Part shown: piece by piece, positions 17,573 to 25,194 of the stretch
Layout: every line of letters starts with the position of its first letter
Numbering within the stretch: position 1 is the first letter of the stretch
Assembly (NCBI GenBank): GCA_030150505.1
Contig: JASLFS010000010.1
Coordinates: forward strand, 1-43,514
DNA: 43,514 bases
Reading direction: 5' to 3'
Origin: Vitreoscilla sp.
Lineage (GTDB): Bacteria > Pseudomonadota > Gammaproteobacteria > Burkholderiales > Neisseriaceae
Position numbers and translations under genes: made by a program
Notes under the pieces: model-generated
Database searches by the model: none
Told to the model about the DNA's origin: nothing
Seen by the model: the letters and a program-made list of their open reading frames with translations, nothing else

Positions 17573-17824
17573 ATTATAGAAATGATTTTTATGAATCCAT
17601 TTTTTAGATAATTAATGATGATTCATTTCAATTACTCAATAAATAGCCAGCATAAAGACCTCATAAAAGAATATTTTATAAAATACAGTATCAAAATTTG
17701 ATTAAATCAAAATATGAAACACCAAAATAAATTGAAAAATTGATAAAAAACACCAATATTTTTCTAAATTTTACAAAATTTTCTTTAATGAAATATTACC
17801 CTTAAAATTCAATAAGTTATTTAT

Positions 17825-17838
17825 TTGACATAAATCAA
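17825..17838. promoter_or_regulatory. FNR-like box
   Basis: TTGAC-ATAA-ATCAA matches the FNR consensus TTGAT-N4-ATCAA at 9 of 10 positions. Its centre is about 80 bases before the start inferred for the downstream RNA. No protein gene starts within 500 bases on either strand. The region is AT-rich, so a chance match is possible. Confidence 0.45.
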
Positions 17839-17911
17839 TTTGAATATTCAATTTACAAAAAAATACTTTTTATTCATTTAATAAATAATAAAAAATCAAT
17901 ATAATTTATAC

Positions 17912-18058
17912 ATAAGTTGAAGCAAAGGCTTCATAGAAAAACCAAATAATTATTTAACTTAGTGATACTGAATTACTGCTTATACTTAACCAATGCATTA
18001 AATCAATATAATAAAAATGCATACAAAAAAGCCACTCTAGTTTTAGAGTGGCTTTTCT
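17912..18058 (+). ncRNA. Candidate FNR-controlled small RNA
   Basis: A perfect TATAAT at 17900-17905 would start an RNA near 17912. It opens with a hairpin, TGAAGC-AAAG-GCTTCA (17918-17933), runs through about 90 unpaired bases and ends in the strong terminator at 18027-18056, for about 145 nt in total. There is no sizeable open reading frame. The layout (5' stem, single-stranded middle, 3' terminator, FNR-like box upstream) is that of anaerobic small RNAs such as FnrS of E. coli and AniS of Neisseria. TGAATTACTGC at 17969-17979 also resembles, from memory only, a single-stranded part of FnrS. The -35 region is poor, which would fit activator dependence. Confidence 0.45.
18027..18058 (+). terminator. 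Strong orphan terminator
   Basis: A 13-bp perfect stem, 18027-18039 with 18044-18056, and a 4-base loop. The nearest plus-strand gene ends at 17572, 450 bases earlier, so it more likely ends a transcript starting inside the gap. Confidence 0.88.
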
Positions 18059-18288
18059 TGCTTTTTCGTAATGATTTTTTATTTATCTAGGGAATTATAA
18101 ATCACTGATAATATATTTTTTTGATATAAACCAAATAATCAGCATAGCAATAACTGTTTATTCACTTATTAATGAAAAAACACAACGAATAGTAATAAAA
18201 TCAAATGCCCATTAAACCACCAATCAATTCAACTTTAACAAAAAATATGCCAATAGATTAAAAAAAGTTCCGAAAAATAAGTATTAAC

Positions 18289-18317
18289 TTGATTATATTG
18301 TATAATTTTGCTACAAT
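18289..18317 (+). promoter_or_regulatory. Sigma-70 promoter of the 24-aa peptide gene
   Basis: -35 TTGATT (18289-18294), exactly 17 bases, -10 TACAAT (18312-18317). The start would be near 18324, about 38 bases before the ATG. A TATAAT at 18301-18306 is also present but lacks a -35 partner. Confidence 0.6.
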
Positions 18318-18361
18318 GCTTCTTCCTACCTAAAATAAATACTTAAAAAAGGAGGTCTAGC

Positions 18362-18436
18362 ATGACAACAATGCTAATATTTATGGTTGCCCTATTGTGT
18401 ACAGGACTTATCGGCTTAACAAATCAAAATAAATAA
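18362..18436 (+). CDS. Small single-pass membrane peptide, 24 aa, unknown function
   Basis: ATG to TAA encodes 24 residues: MTTMLIFMVALLCTGLIGLT followed by NQNK. Residues 3-19 form one hydrophobic helix and the tail is polar and basic, so insertion in the inner membrane is likely. The evidence that it is real: an excellent ribosome binding site AAGGAGGTC 5 bases before the ATG, a well-spaced sigma-70 promoter 45 bases upstream and a strong terminator 15 bases after the stop, all within 200 bp and with no other gene involved. I do not recognise the peptide. Small subunits of oxidases or transporters (CydX, KdpF, AcrZ types) look similar in size but not in sequence. Function cannot be inferred. 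Confidence 0.65.
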   Translation: MTTMLIFMVALLCTGLIGLTNQNK

Positions 18437-18450
18437 TTTAACGCCGAATA

Positions 18451-18482
18451 AAAAAAAGCTGCTTATCTAAGCAGCTTTTTTT
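18451..18482. terminator. Bidirectional terminator between the 24-aa peptide gene and argB
   Basis: A 14-bp perfect stem, 18451-18464 with 18469-18482, a 4-base loop and A/T runs on both sides. It ends the peptide gene on the plus strand and argB on the minus strand. Confidence 0.92.
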
Positions 18483-18494
18483 ATTAACATTCAT

Positions 18495-19379
18495 CTAATC
18501 TTTAGACAAAATCATTGAACCAACCCCATTATCAGTAAATATCTCCAATAACAAAGCATGTGGTACTCGTCCATCAATCACATGAATAGAATTAACACCA
18601 TTGCTAGCAGCATCTAAAGCAGCTTGGATTTTAGGCAGCATACCACCATACAAAGTACCATCCTCAATCAAAGCTTTTACTTTACTTGGCGTAATCCTAG
18701 TCAATAAATGCCCTTCTTTATCTAAAACACCTGGCGTATTTGTCATCATAACCAATTTTTCAGCATGCATTTCTTCTGCTAAACGTCCAGCAACCACATC
18801 CGCATTAATATTAAATGCCTCGCCATGCTCGCCAACCCCAATCGGCGCAACAACTGGAATATAACCACGCTCACTTAAATTACGGATTAAAACACTGTCG
18901 ATGCTATCTACATCGCCAACCTGCCCAATATCCACCAATTTGGCTTCTGGCGTGTCCACACATAGTTTCTTAGCTTTAATACAATGAGCATCTTTTCCTG
19001 TTAAGCCAACCGCTTTACCGCCATGCTGATTTAACATAGAAACAATTTCATTATTAACATGCCCACCTAAAACCATCTCAACAATATCCATGGTTTCTGC
19101 ATCGGTAACACGCATTCCCTGAATAAATTGTCCTTCTTTACCCACTTTTTCTAGCATTTTATTAATTTGTGGCCCACCACCATGCACAACTATTGGATGA
19201 ATGCCGACTAGCTTTAATAGCGCAACATCCTTCGCAAATCCTTCTTTTAAATGCTGCTCCGTCATTGCATTACCACCATATTTAATCACCAAAGTGCTGC
19301 CAGAAAATTGACGGATATACGGAAGTGCTTCTGCTAAAATAGCCACTTTAAGATTATCTGCTGCCTGTTTTTGTTCCAT
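18495..19379 (-). CDS. argB: Acetylglutamate kinase
   Basis: Phosphorylates N-acetyl-L-glutamate, the second step of arginine synthesis. Amino-acid kinase fold with VIKYGGNAM near the N-terminus, VHGGGPQINKML, the N-acetylglutamate site around GGHVNNEIVSML, and NTPGVLDKEGHLL in the ATP region. I start at the ATG at 19379 (MEQKQAADNL, 294 residues), with AGG 5 bases upstream; an in-frame GTG at 19394 is possible but lacks a ribosome binding site. A short N-terminal helix of the arginine-inhibited hexameric type may be present. It lies 35 bases after ruvX on the same strand and is probably the last gene of algH-ruvX-argB. Confidence 0.95.
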   Translation of the reverse strand: MEQKQAADNLKVAILAEALPYIRQFSGSTLVIKYGGNAMTEQHLKEGFAKDVALLKLVGIHPIVVHGGGPQINKMLEKVGKEGQFIQGMRVTDAETMDIVEMVLGGHVNNEIVSMLNQHGGKAVGLTGKDAHCIKAKKLCVDTPEAKLVDIGQVGDVDSIDSVLIRNLSERGYIPVVAPIGVGEHGEAFNINADVVAGRLAEEMHAEKLVMMTNTPGVLDKEGHLLTRITPSKVKALIEDGTLYGGMLPKIQAALDAASNGVNSIHVIDGRVPHALLLEIFTDNGVGSMILSKD

Positions 19380-19414
19380 GTTACCTACTATCACCTTTTT
19401 ATTATTAATGTATT

Positions 19415-19882
19415 TTATTCAACCAAATCAGAAGAATGTTTAATTTCTTCAAGGTAACCATTTTCAAAGAATGTTTGCAAAATGGCTTGTGCTGCAACTT
19501 GATCAAGCATTGGCTTTTGTTTTCGGCCAAAAACCTGAGCTTCCCTTAACAAACCTTCAGCAAAAGAAGACGATAATCTTTCATCTACCAAATAAACTGG
19601 TAATGCAAATCGTCCATATAAACGATTTGCAAACTTTCGGCATAATTTTGTCATCTCATGCTCATGCCCATCCATGTAAGTGGGCAAACCGACAACCAAA
19701 TGCTTAGGCTGCCATTCACGAATGAGGTTTTCGATTAATACAAATCGCTTTTTATTTTCAACTTCACTAATGGTAACCAATGGATGGGATATGGCTAACT
19801 CTGCATCACCCTGTGCAATACCAATTCTCGCTTTGCCAAAATCAAAAGCCAATGTTGTTCCATTTGGTGCAATATTATGCAT
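19415..19882 (-). CDS. ruvX: Putative pre-16S rRNA nuclease / Holliday junction resolvase-like YqgF
   Basis: RNase H-fold protein thought to finish the 5' end of 16S rRNA. Seen: LAFDFGKARIGIAQGD (first catalytic aspartate), VVGLPTYMDG, and VYLVDERLSSSFAE, where the DER motif carries the remaining acidic residues. The 155 residues match YqgF. Its ATG overlaps the last 8 bases of algH (ATGCATAA), so it is translationally coupled. The algH-yqgF pairing is widely conserved in proteobacteria. Confidence 0.93.
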   Translation of the reverse strand: MHNIAPNGTTLAFDFGKARIGIAQGDAELAISHPLVTISEVENKKRFVLIENLIREWQPKHLVVGLPTYMDGHEHEMTKLCRKFANRLYGRFALPVYLVDERLSSSFAEGLLREAQVFGRKQKPMLDQVAAQAILQTFFENGYLEEIKHSSDLVE

Positions 19883-20423
19883 GTCCTGCGCTTCCCATTA
19901 ATGCTGCCGATTGAATACCCAATAAATTTAACGCTTGTTCATAGCGCTCTGCAATAGGACAATCAAATAAAATATCTTCGTTGGCCTCTACTACTAACCA
20001 ATCGTTATTCGAAATCTCGTCTTCTAACTGCCCTTCACTCCAACTGGTATAGCCAATTGTGGCAAAAATTTTATTCACCTCATCTGAATTCTGCATTCCC
20101 ACAATAATATCTTTTGAGGTCGTTAAAGCGATACTATCGGTAACAGATAAGCTGCTTTGCCAATTTCCAATGGGCGTATGAATCAAAAAACCACGGTCAA
20201 TTTGAATAGGACCGCCCATATGCACAGCAGAGCTAATAAATCTTTCTGGTGTTGGTTTTTTCGCTGCATCAAACAGCTGATCCATCACCAATGGTGATGG
20301 TTTATTGATAATTAAACCCATTGCCCCATCTGCATTATGTTCACAAACATACACAACGCTATTTTCAAAAAAAAGGTCCTGAACATGTGGCATTGCAATT
20401 AAAAAGTGATTTGTAAGATTCAA
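19875..20423 (-). CDS. algH: AlgH/YqgE family protein (UPF0301)
   Basis: Conserved protein of unclear biochemical role; first named for a link to alginate regulation in Pseudomonas. The family opening NHFLIAMPHVQDLFFENSVVYVCEH, the GAMGLIINKP motif and the later MGGPIQIDRGFLIH and GYTSWSEGQLEDEI are all present. At 182 residues it is full length. It is the first gene of a minus-strand unit with ruvX (8-bp overlap) and argB, and divergent from gpmI. Confidence 0.93.
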   Translation of the reverse strand: MNLTNHFLIAMPHVQDLFFENSVVYVCEHNADGAMGLIINKPSPLVMDQLFDAAKKPTPERFISSAVHMGGPIQIDRGFLIHTPIGNWQSSLSVTDSIALTTSKDIIVGMQNSDEVNKIFATIGYTSWSEGQLEDEISNNDWLVVEANEDILFDCPIAERYEQALNLLGIQSAALMGSAGHA

Positions 20424-20650
20424 TGTTGTATTTTCCTCATTTAACTTATTATTATCATTTTAAATCATCCGAATGACTGATTCTGATCCACTCGCGTCTC
20501 AATGTTGATTAATCATATCGTGGCAAATTTGAAATTAACAAGCAAAAAAGACTATAATCTGCCTATTTTAGCGCATCTTGATTGTGAATGCTCTATACTT
20601 ACTATTCAGATGCTACTCTCAAAACCAATCACCAAATAAAGGTCTTACTT

Positions 20651-22174
20651 GTGTCAATTCAAAAACCCGTTGTTCTATTAATTTTAGATGGCTTTGGAGA
20701 TCGTCAAGAAACAGAAAATAACGCTGTTGCCTTGGCAAAAACGCCTAATTTAGATGCCTTAAAAGCACAATACGCATATAACACGATTGATGCATCTGAA
20801 CGCATGGTTGGTTTGCCAACTGGCCAATTTGGCAACTCTGAAGTGGGTCACTTAAACATTGGCGCAGGTCGAGTAGTACCACAAGATATCACTCGCATTG
20901 ATATGGAAATTGAATCTGGTGAATTTGCAAAAAATCACACCTTACAGGAAGCCTTCAAAATTGATGCCAACCAGCGTTTGCATTTATTAGGCTTATTTTC
21001 TGATGGTGGCGTTCATGCCCACATTAACCATATCTTTGCCGCTATGGATGCTGCAATAGCAGCAGGCGTAAAACAAATTGTCATTCATCCATCATTAGAT
21101 GGTCGTGATACACCACCTCGCAGCGCGGCTAGCTATTTAAAAGAATTAGATGATTATGTAGCTCAACACCCCGAAGTTAAAATTGGCTCAATTATTGGCC
21201 GTTTTTATTCAATGGATAGAGATAACCGCTGGGATAGAGTCGAAACTGCTTACAATGCCTTATTTGGTGATGCTGAATTCCACGCAAATAGCGCAACAGA
21301 TGCATTAGAACAAGCTTATGCTCGTAATGAAAATGATGAATTTGTTAAAGCAACCATCGTACAAGCTGATGCAACCTTGCAAGATGGCGACCACATTGTC
21401 TTCTTAAACTTCCGTGCAGACCGTGCAAGAGAATTAACACAAGCATTAACATTTGATGACTTTGCTGGCTTTGAAAAGAAATACCAAGCCAATCTAGGTT
21501 ATTTTGCCAGCATTACTAGCTACGGCGCACAATATACAACACCTGTTATGTATAGCCCTCAATCCATTAAAAATGGCTTAGGCGAATATGTATCAAGCCT
21601 AGGTCTTCGCCAATTACGCATCGCTGAAACTGAAAAATACCCACATGTTACTTATTTTTTCAGTGGTGGCAATGAAACTCCATATCCATTAGAAGAACGC
21701 ATTCTGGTTCCATCTCCTGATGTAGCAACATATGATTTACAACCAGAAATGAGTGCCTTTGAAGTATGTGATCACATTGTTAACTCATTGAACAATGATT
21801 TATTTGATCTTATCATCTGCAACTTCGCTAATGGTGATATGGTTGGTCACACTGGTAATCTAAACGCATCTATTAAAGCAGTTGAAACACTGGATGCATG
21901 TGTGGGTAAAATTACAGAGGCCGCTTTAGCAGTGCAAGGACAAGTATTAATCACTGCGGATCATGGCAATTGTGAAAATATGTTTGATCACAATAACCAA
22001 CAAGCTCATACTCAACACACAACAAACCAAGTTCCTTTCTTGTACGTTGGCAAACCTGCTAAGATTCAAAGTGATGGCGCACTAAAAGACATTGCCCCAT
22101 CTTTATTAGCAATGTTAAACGTTGCTCAGCCTCAAGAAATGACTGGAAACAACTTAATCGAATGGATTTCATGA
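20651..22174 (+). CDS. gpmI: 2,3-bisphosphoglycerate-independent phosphoglycerate mutase
   Basis: Interconverts 3- and 2-phosphoglycerate in glycolysis using two manganese ions. I choose the GTG at 20651 (MSIQKPVVLLILDGFG): AAAGG lies 8 bases upstream, the product is 507 residues as usual for the family, and the phosphoserine falls at S63 in GNSEVGHLNIGAGR, next to its place in characterised enzymes (about 62-64). The frame continues to an ATG at 20588 without a ribosome binding site. Other motifs: DGRDTPPRSA, NFRADRARELTQAL, and ADHGNCE near the C-terminus. LDGFGDR replaces the commoner LDGWGxR. It overlaps the next gene by 4 bases (ATGA). Confidence 0.94.
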   Translation: MSIQKPVVLLILDGFGDRQETENNAVALAKTPNLDALKAQYAYNTIDASERMVGLPTGQFGNSEVGHLNIGAGRVVPQDITRIDMEIESGEFAKNHTLQEAFKIDANQRLHLLGLFSDGGVHAHINHIFAAMDAAIAAGVKQIVIHPSLDGRDTPPRSAASYLKELDDYVAQHPEVKIGSIIGRFYSMDRDNRWDRVETAYNALFGDAEFHANSATDALEQAYARNENDEFVKATIVQADATLQDGDHIVFLNFRADRARELTQALTFDDFAGFEKKYQANLGYFASITSYGAQYTTPVMYSPQSIKNGLGEYVSSLGLRQLRIAETEKYPHVTYFFSGGNETPYPLEERILVPSPDVATYDLQPEMSAFEVCDHIVNSLNNDLFDLIICNFANGDMVGHTGNLNASIKAVETLDACVGKITEAALAVQGQVLITADHGNCENMFDHNNQQAHTQHTTNQVPFLYVGKPAKIQSDGALKDIAPSLLAMLNVAQPQEMTGNNLIEWIS

Positions 22175-23547
22175 AACAACTAGTTCGATCTATTTTGCTA
22201 TCAACCACTTGCCTGCTCATTGCAGGCCAAGTGGTTTTTGCTGATGAAAGCCAAAAACTCAAACAAATTCAAGATCAGCTAAATCAGGCTCAAAAAGAAC
22301 TAACGAAACAACAACAAGAAAAAAACAAAGTCCAATTAGACTTAAAAAATGTTCAGCAACAAATCAGTGCTGAAGAAAAAGCATTGGGAAAAATCAACAA
22401 AGAACAAGCCGAATATTGGCAAGAATTACAAAAATTACAAGCCAATAATCGTCAATTACAAACCAAGGTGAATAACAATAAAGCGCAAATTAGCCGCCTA
22501 CTGAATACTCACTACAAAAACAAACAACCAGATGCCTTGGTACTATTAATTAAAAATAGCGAACCCAATCAAAAAGGTCGCCAGCTACAATATGTACGCT
22601 ATTTACAGCAAGCAAATCAAAAAGCCATTGCACAATTAGTCGAGCAACAACAGCAAATTGATAAGCAACAACAACAAATTTCTAAGCAATTAGAAAAAAT
22701 CAAACAATTACAAGAAGAACAGAAAAAAATTGTTGGTAAACTCCAAGATAAAAACTCAATTGCCTTAAAAGAAAGTCAGCAATTAGACCAAAATATCAAC
22801 CAGCAAACCAGCAAAATAACCAGCTTAAAACAAGATGAAAAACGTTTGAACCAAGTGATTGCAGACATTGCTAGAAAAAGTGCAGAACGAGCTAGACAAC
22901 AAGCCATTGCTGAGGCAAAAGCAAAAGCCAAGGCAAAAGAAGATGCTCAAAAACGAGCCCTAGCATTAGCAGAAAAAAAGAAACAGCAACAAGCTGCACA
23001 AGATAAAGCCAATAAAAACAAACAGGCTCAAACCAACACAACAACTAAATCACCAACAGACAAAACACCAACCAAAGAGATTCCACAATCTACTTTAACC
23101 AAAGAAGATTTAGCCCTGTCACCAACAGATGGAAAAGCCATCGAAGTAACTGCTCTTAATGACGAACAATTTAGCCGCATGCAAGGAAAAATGCGCTTAC
23201 CTCTTTCAGGAAAAATTATTGGTCGTTTTGGTCAGAGCAAATCCAGCGGTGGTGTCTGGAAAGGGATTTACATTGCTGGTCAGGGATCTGTTGCAGCGGT
23301 AGCAAATGGGCAAGTTGCATTTTCTGGCAATTTACCAGGCTATGGTTCAACAGTCATTATCGATCATGGTGGGCAGTACTTAACTGTTTACACTGGCCTA
23401 TCAAGTATCTTTGCGTCTAATGGACAAAAAATCAAAGCACAACAAAGCATTGGCTCTAGCGGTCAGTTGCCTAATGAAGAAAAAGGCGTATACTTTGAAA
23501 TACGTTACCGTGGACAAGCAATGAATCCACTTTCTTGGGTTCGTTAG
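22171..23547 (+). CDS. envC: Murein hydrolase activator EnvC (degenerate LytM factor)
   Basis: Periplasmic protein that activates septal amidases during daughter-cell separation. A signal peptide (MKQLVRSILLSTTCLLIAG...VFADES) precedes a long glutamine/lysine-rich coiled coil (about 28-280), a low-complexity Ala/Lys and Thr/Pro linker, and a C-terminal LytM domain (about 345-458). The zinc ligands of active M23 peptidases are missing: WKGIYI stands where HxGxD is expected and YFEIRYRG where HFE/HLE is expected, so it should be a non-enzymatic activator. The ATG at 22171 overlaps the gpmI stop (ATGA); the in-frame ATG at 22162 is the alternative. The gpmI-envC order is as in E. coli. Confidence 0.92.
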   Translation: MKQLVRSILLSTTCLLIAGQVVFADESQKLKQIQDQLNQAQKELTKQQQEKNKVQLDLKNVQQQISAEEKALGKINKEQAEYWQELQKLQANNRQLQTKVNNNKAQISRLLNTHYKNKQPDALVLLIKNSEPNQKGRQLQYVRYLQQANQKAIAQLVEQQQQIDKQQQQISKQLEKIKQLQEEQKKIVGKLQDKNSIALKESQQLDQNINQQTSKITSLKQDEKRLNQVIADIARKSAERARQQAIAEAKAKAKAKEDAQKRALALAEKKKQQQAAQDKANKNKQAQTNTTTKSPTDKTPTKEIPQSTLTKEDLALSPTDGKAIEVTALNDEQFSRMQGKMRLPLSGKIIGRFGQSKSSGGVWKGIYIAGQGSVAAVANGQVAFSGNLPGYGSTVIIDHGGQYLTVYTGLSSIFASNGQKIKAQQSIGSSGQLPNEEKGVYFEIRYRGQAMNPLSWVR

Positions 23548-23653
23548 CATGATTTTACGATATCGCTGTTGTCTTATAAGATAAAATTCAATATGCTTAG
23601 GGCTTAATAAGTAATTCTCATCAAAAAAAGAAAAAGCTATATAAGAGACTCAT

Positions 23654-25135
23654 ATGCCTCAAATGAAAAACACCCTTAAAAAAATTACTCTTTATACTTT
23701 AGGTACATTTACTGGTATTGCACTTAGTTTAAGTGCCCAAAGCTTCGCCAACAAAGAAGCTGATACTTTACCGGTGCAAGATATACGTACTTTTGCTGAA
23801 GTATATGGCCAAATTAAAGCTAATTATTATCAAGAAACCAAAGATGATAAATTGGTTCAAGATGCTATCAAAGGCATGGTATCTGCACTTGATCCCCATT
23901 CTGATTATATGGATCCAACAGACTTTACTGATTTACGTGAACAAACCTCAGGCGAGTTCGGTGGATTAGGAATGGAAATTGGCTCTGAAGATGGCTTTAT
24001 TAAAGTTATCTCACCTATTGAAGATACCCCAGCAGAGCGCTCTGGCGTTAAAAGTGGTGATTACATTGTCAAAATTAATGACCAATCTACACGCGGCATG
24101 ACAACTACTGACGCAGTGAAAATTATGCGCGGTAAACCTGGTACGCCAATTACGCTAACATTATCTCGTAAAGATTCTTCACAACCCATCGTGGTTAAGA
24201 TGGAACGAGCAATTATTAAAGTGAAGAGCGTGAGAAGTAAGCTAGTTGAACCAGATTATGCTTATATTCGTGTCACTCAATTCCAAGAACCAACCACAGA
24301 GTTAGTTGGCAAAGCCATTCTTAACTTAACAAAAGAAAATAAAGCACCATTAAAAGGCATTATTCTAGATTTACGTGATGACCCAGGTGGTTTATTAAAT
24401 GGCGCTGTTGGCGTTTCTGCTGCTTTCTTGCCTGAAGATTCTTCAGTGGTTAGCACCAAAGGTCGCGATGGTAAAAAAGGCATGGAGCTAAAAGCCAATC
24501 GCAAAGATTACCTCATGGATAGCCGTTCAAAAGATCCACTGGTTAACCTTCCTGCAGAAGCAAAAACTGCCCCAATGACAGTCTTAATTAACTCTGGCTC
24601 AGCTTCTGCTTCAGAAATTGTTGCTGGTGCATTACAAGATCATAAACGTGCAGTTATTGTTGGTACTCAAAGCTTTGGTAAAGGTTCGGTACAAACATTA
24701 ATTCCACTTAGTAATGGTGGTGGCGTTAAAATTACAACAGCTTTATATTACACGCCAAATGATCGCTCTATTCAAGCACAAGGCATTGTTCCTGATGTAG
24801 AAGTGAAAGACAAAAGTCGCTTATTTGAAACTCGTGAAGCAGATTTGGCTGGTCACTTAAGTAATCCAAAAGGTGGTACGGAAGTCAAAGGCAAATTGCT
24901 TATTGATGAAAAGGAAGACACCAAAAAAGATACTGAAGTGAAAAAAGAGAAGCCACTTAGTCTTGAAGAAGAAATTGAACGTCGCCGTAATCCTACTGCT
25001 GAAAATGACGAACAATTTGCGAAAGCACTTGAATTAATTAAAAATCCTAGTTCTTGGAAAGAATCTTTGAGTTTGGCTGAAAAAAACAGTAAAACAAAAA
25101 AAGATGATGGCAAAGAAAAAACAGCCAAGAAATAA
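23654..25135 (+). CDS. ctpA: Carboxy-terminal processing protease CtpA (S41 family)
   Basis: Periplasmic serine protease that trims envelope and cell-wall proteins. It has an N-terminal signal peptide (about 1-33), a PDZ domain (about 90-180) and the S41 core with NSGSASASEIVAGAL and FGKGSVQT. The Ser/Lys dyad is best placed at S318 and K343, 25 residues apart as in the Prc/CtpA family. The C-terminal 80 residues are Lys/Glu-rich. At 493 residues it is the short CtpA type, not the longer E. coli Prc. It follows envC by 106 bp and is likely part of the same functional unit; E. coli places a different gene there. Confidence 0.94.
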   Translation: MPQMKNTLKKITLYTLGTFTGIALSLSAQSFANKEADTLPVQDIRTFAEVYGQIKANYYQETKDDKLVQDAIKGMVSALDPHSDYMDPTDFTDLREQTSGEFGGLGMEIGSEDGFIKVISPIEDTPAERSGVKSGDYIVKINDQSTRGMTTTDAVKIMRGKPGTPITLTLSRKDSSQPIVVKMERAIIKVKSVRSKLVEPDYAYIRVTQFQEPTTELVGKAILNLTKENKAPLKGIILDLRDDPGGLLNGAVGVSAAFLPEDSSVVSTKGRDGKKGMELKANRKDYLMDSRSKDPLVNLPAEAKTAPMTVLINSGSASASEIVAGALQDHKRAVIVGTQSFGKGSVQTLIPLSNGGGVKITTALYYTPNDRSIQAQGIVPDVEVKDKSRLFETREADLAGHLSNPKGGTEVKGKLLIDEKEDTKKDTEVKKEKPLSLEEEIERRRNPTAENDEQFAKALELIKNPSSWKESLSLAEKNSKTKKDDGKEKTAKK

Positions 25136-25152
25136 TTATTAATCATTAAACA

Positions 25153-25189
25153 TACAAGCCTCATCGTATGATGGGGCTTGTATATTTTG
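25153..25189 (+). terminator. Probable ctpA terminator or attenuator in front of tadA
   Basis: A 13-bp stem with one G-U pair, 25153-25165 with 25170-25182, a 4-base loop, then TATTTT. The T-run is weak, so some read-through into tadA is likely. Confidence 0.6.
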
Positions 25190-25194
25190 AAACC

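Larger units (their letters stand above)
17573..18288. other. Very AT-rich gene-free region with candidate regulatory RNA
   Basis: No protein gene is visible on either strand. It holds an odd palindrome TTTGATTAAATCAAA (17697-17711), an FNR-like box (17825-17838), a -10 element and 5' hairpin leading into a strong orphan terminator (18027-18056), and a second weaker FNR-like match (18121-18134). The composition is clearly lower in GC than the surrounding genes. Confidence 0.6.

Noticed and set aside
17697..17711. Palindrome TTTGATTAAATCAAA as an FNR site
   Set aside because: The half-sites are separated by 3 bases, not 4, and nothing is transcribed nearby; probably a chance palindrome in AT-rich DNA.
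18121..18134. Second FNR-like box TTGAT-ATAA-ACCAA
   Set aside because: One mismatch in AT-rich DNA and about 200 bases from the nearest start of transcription; likely chance, though noted near the first box.
20588..20650. ATG start for gpmI 21 codons upstream
   Set aside because: No ribosome binding site; the GTG at 20651 gives the usual length and places the active serine at residue 63.
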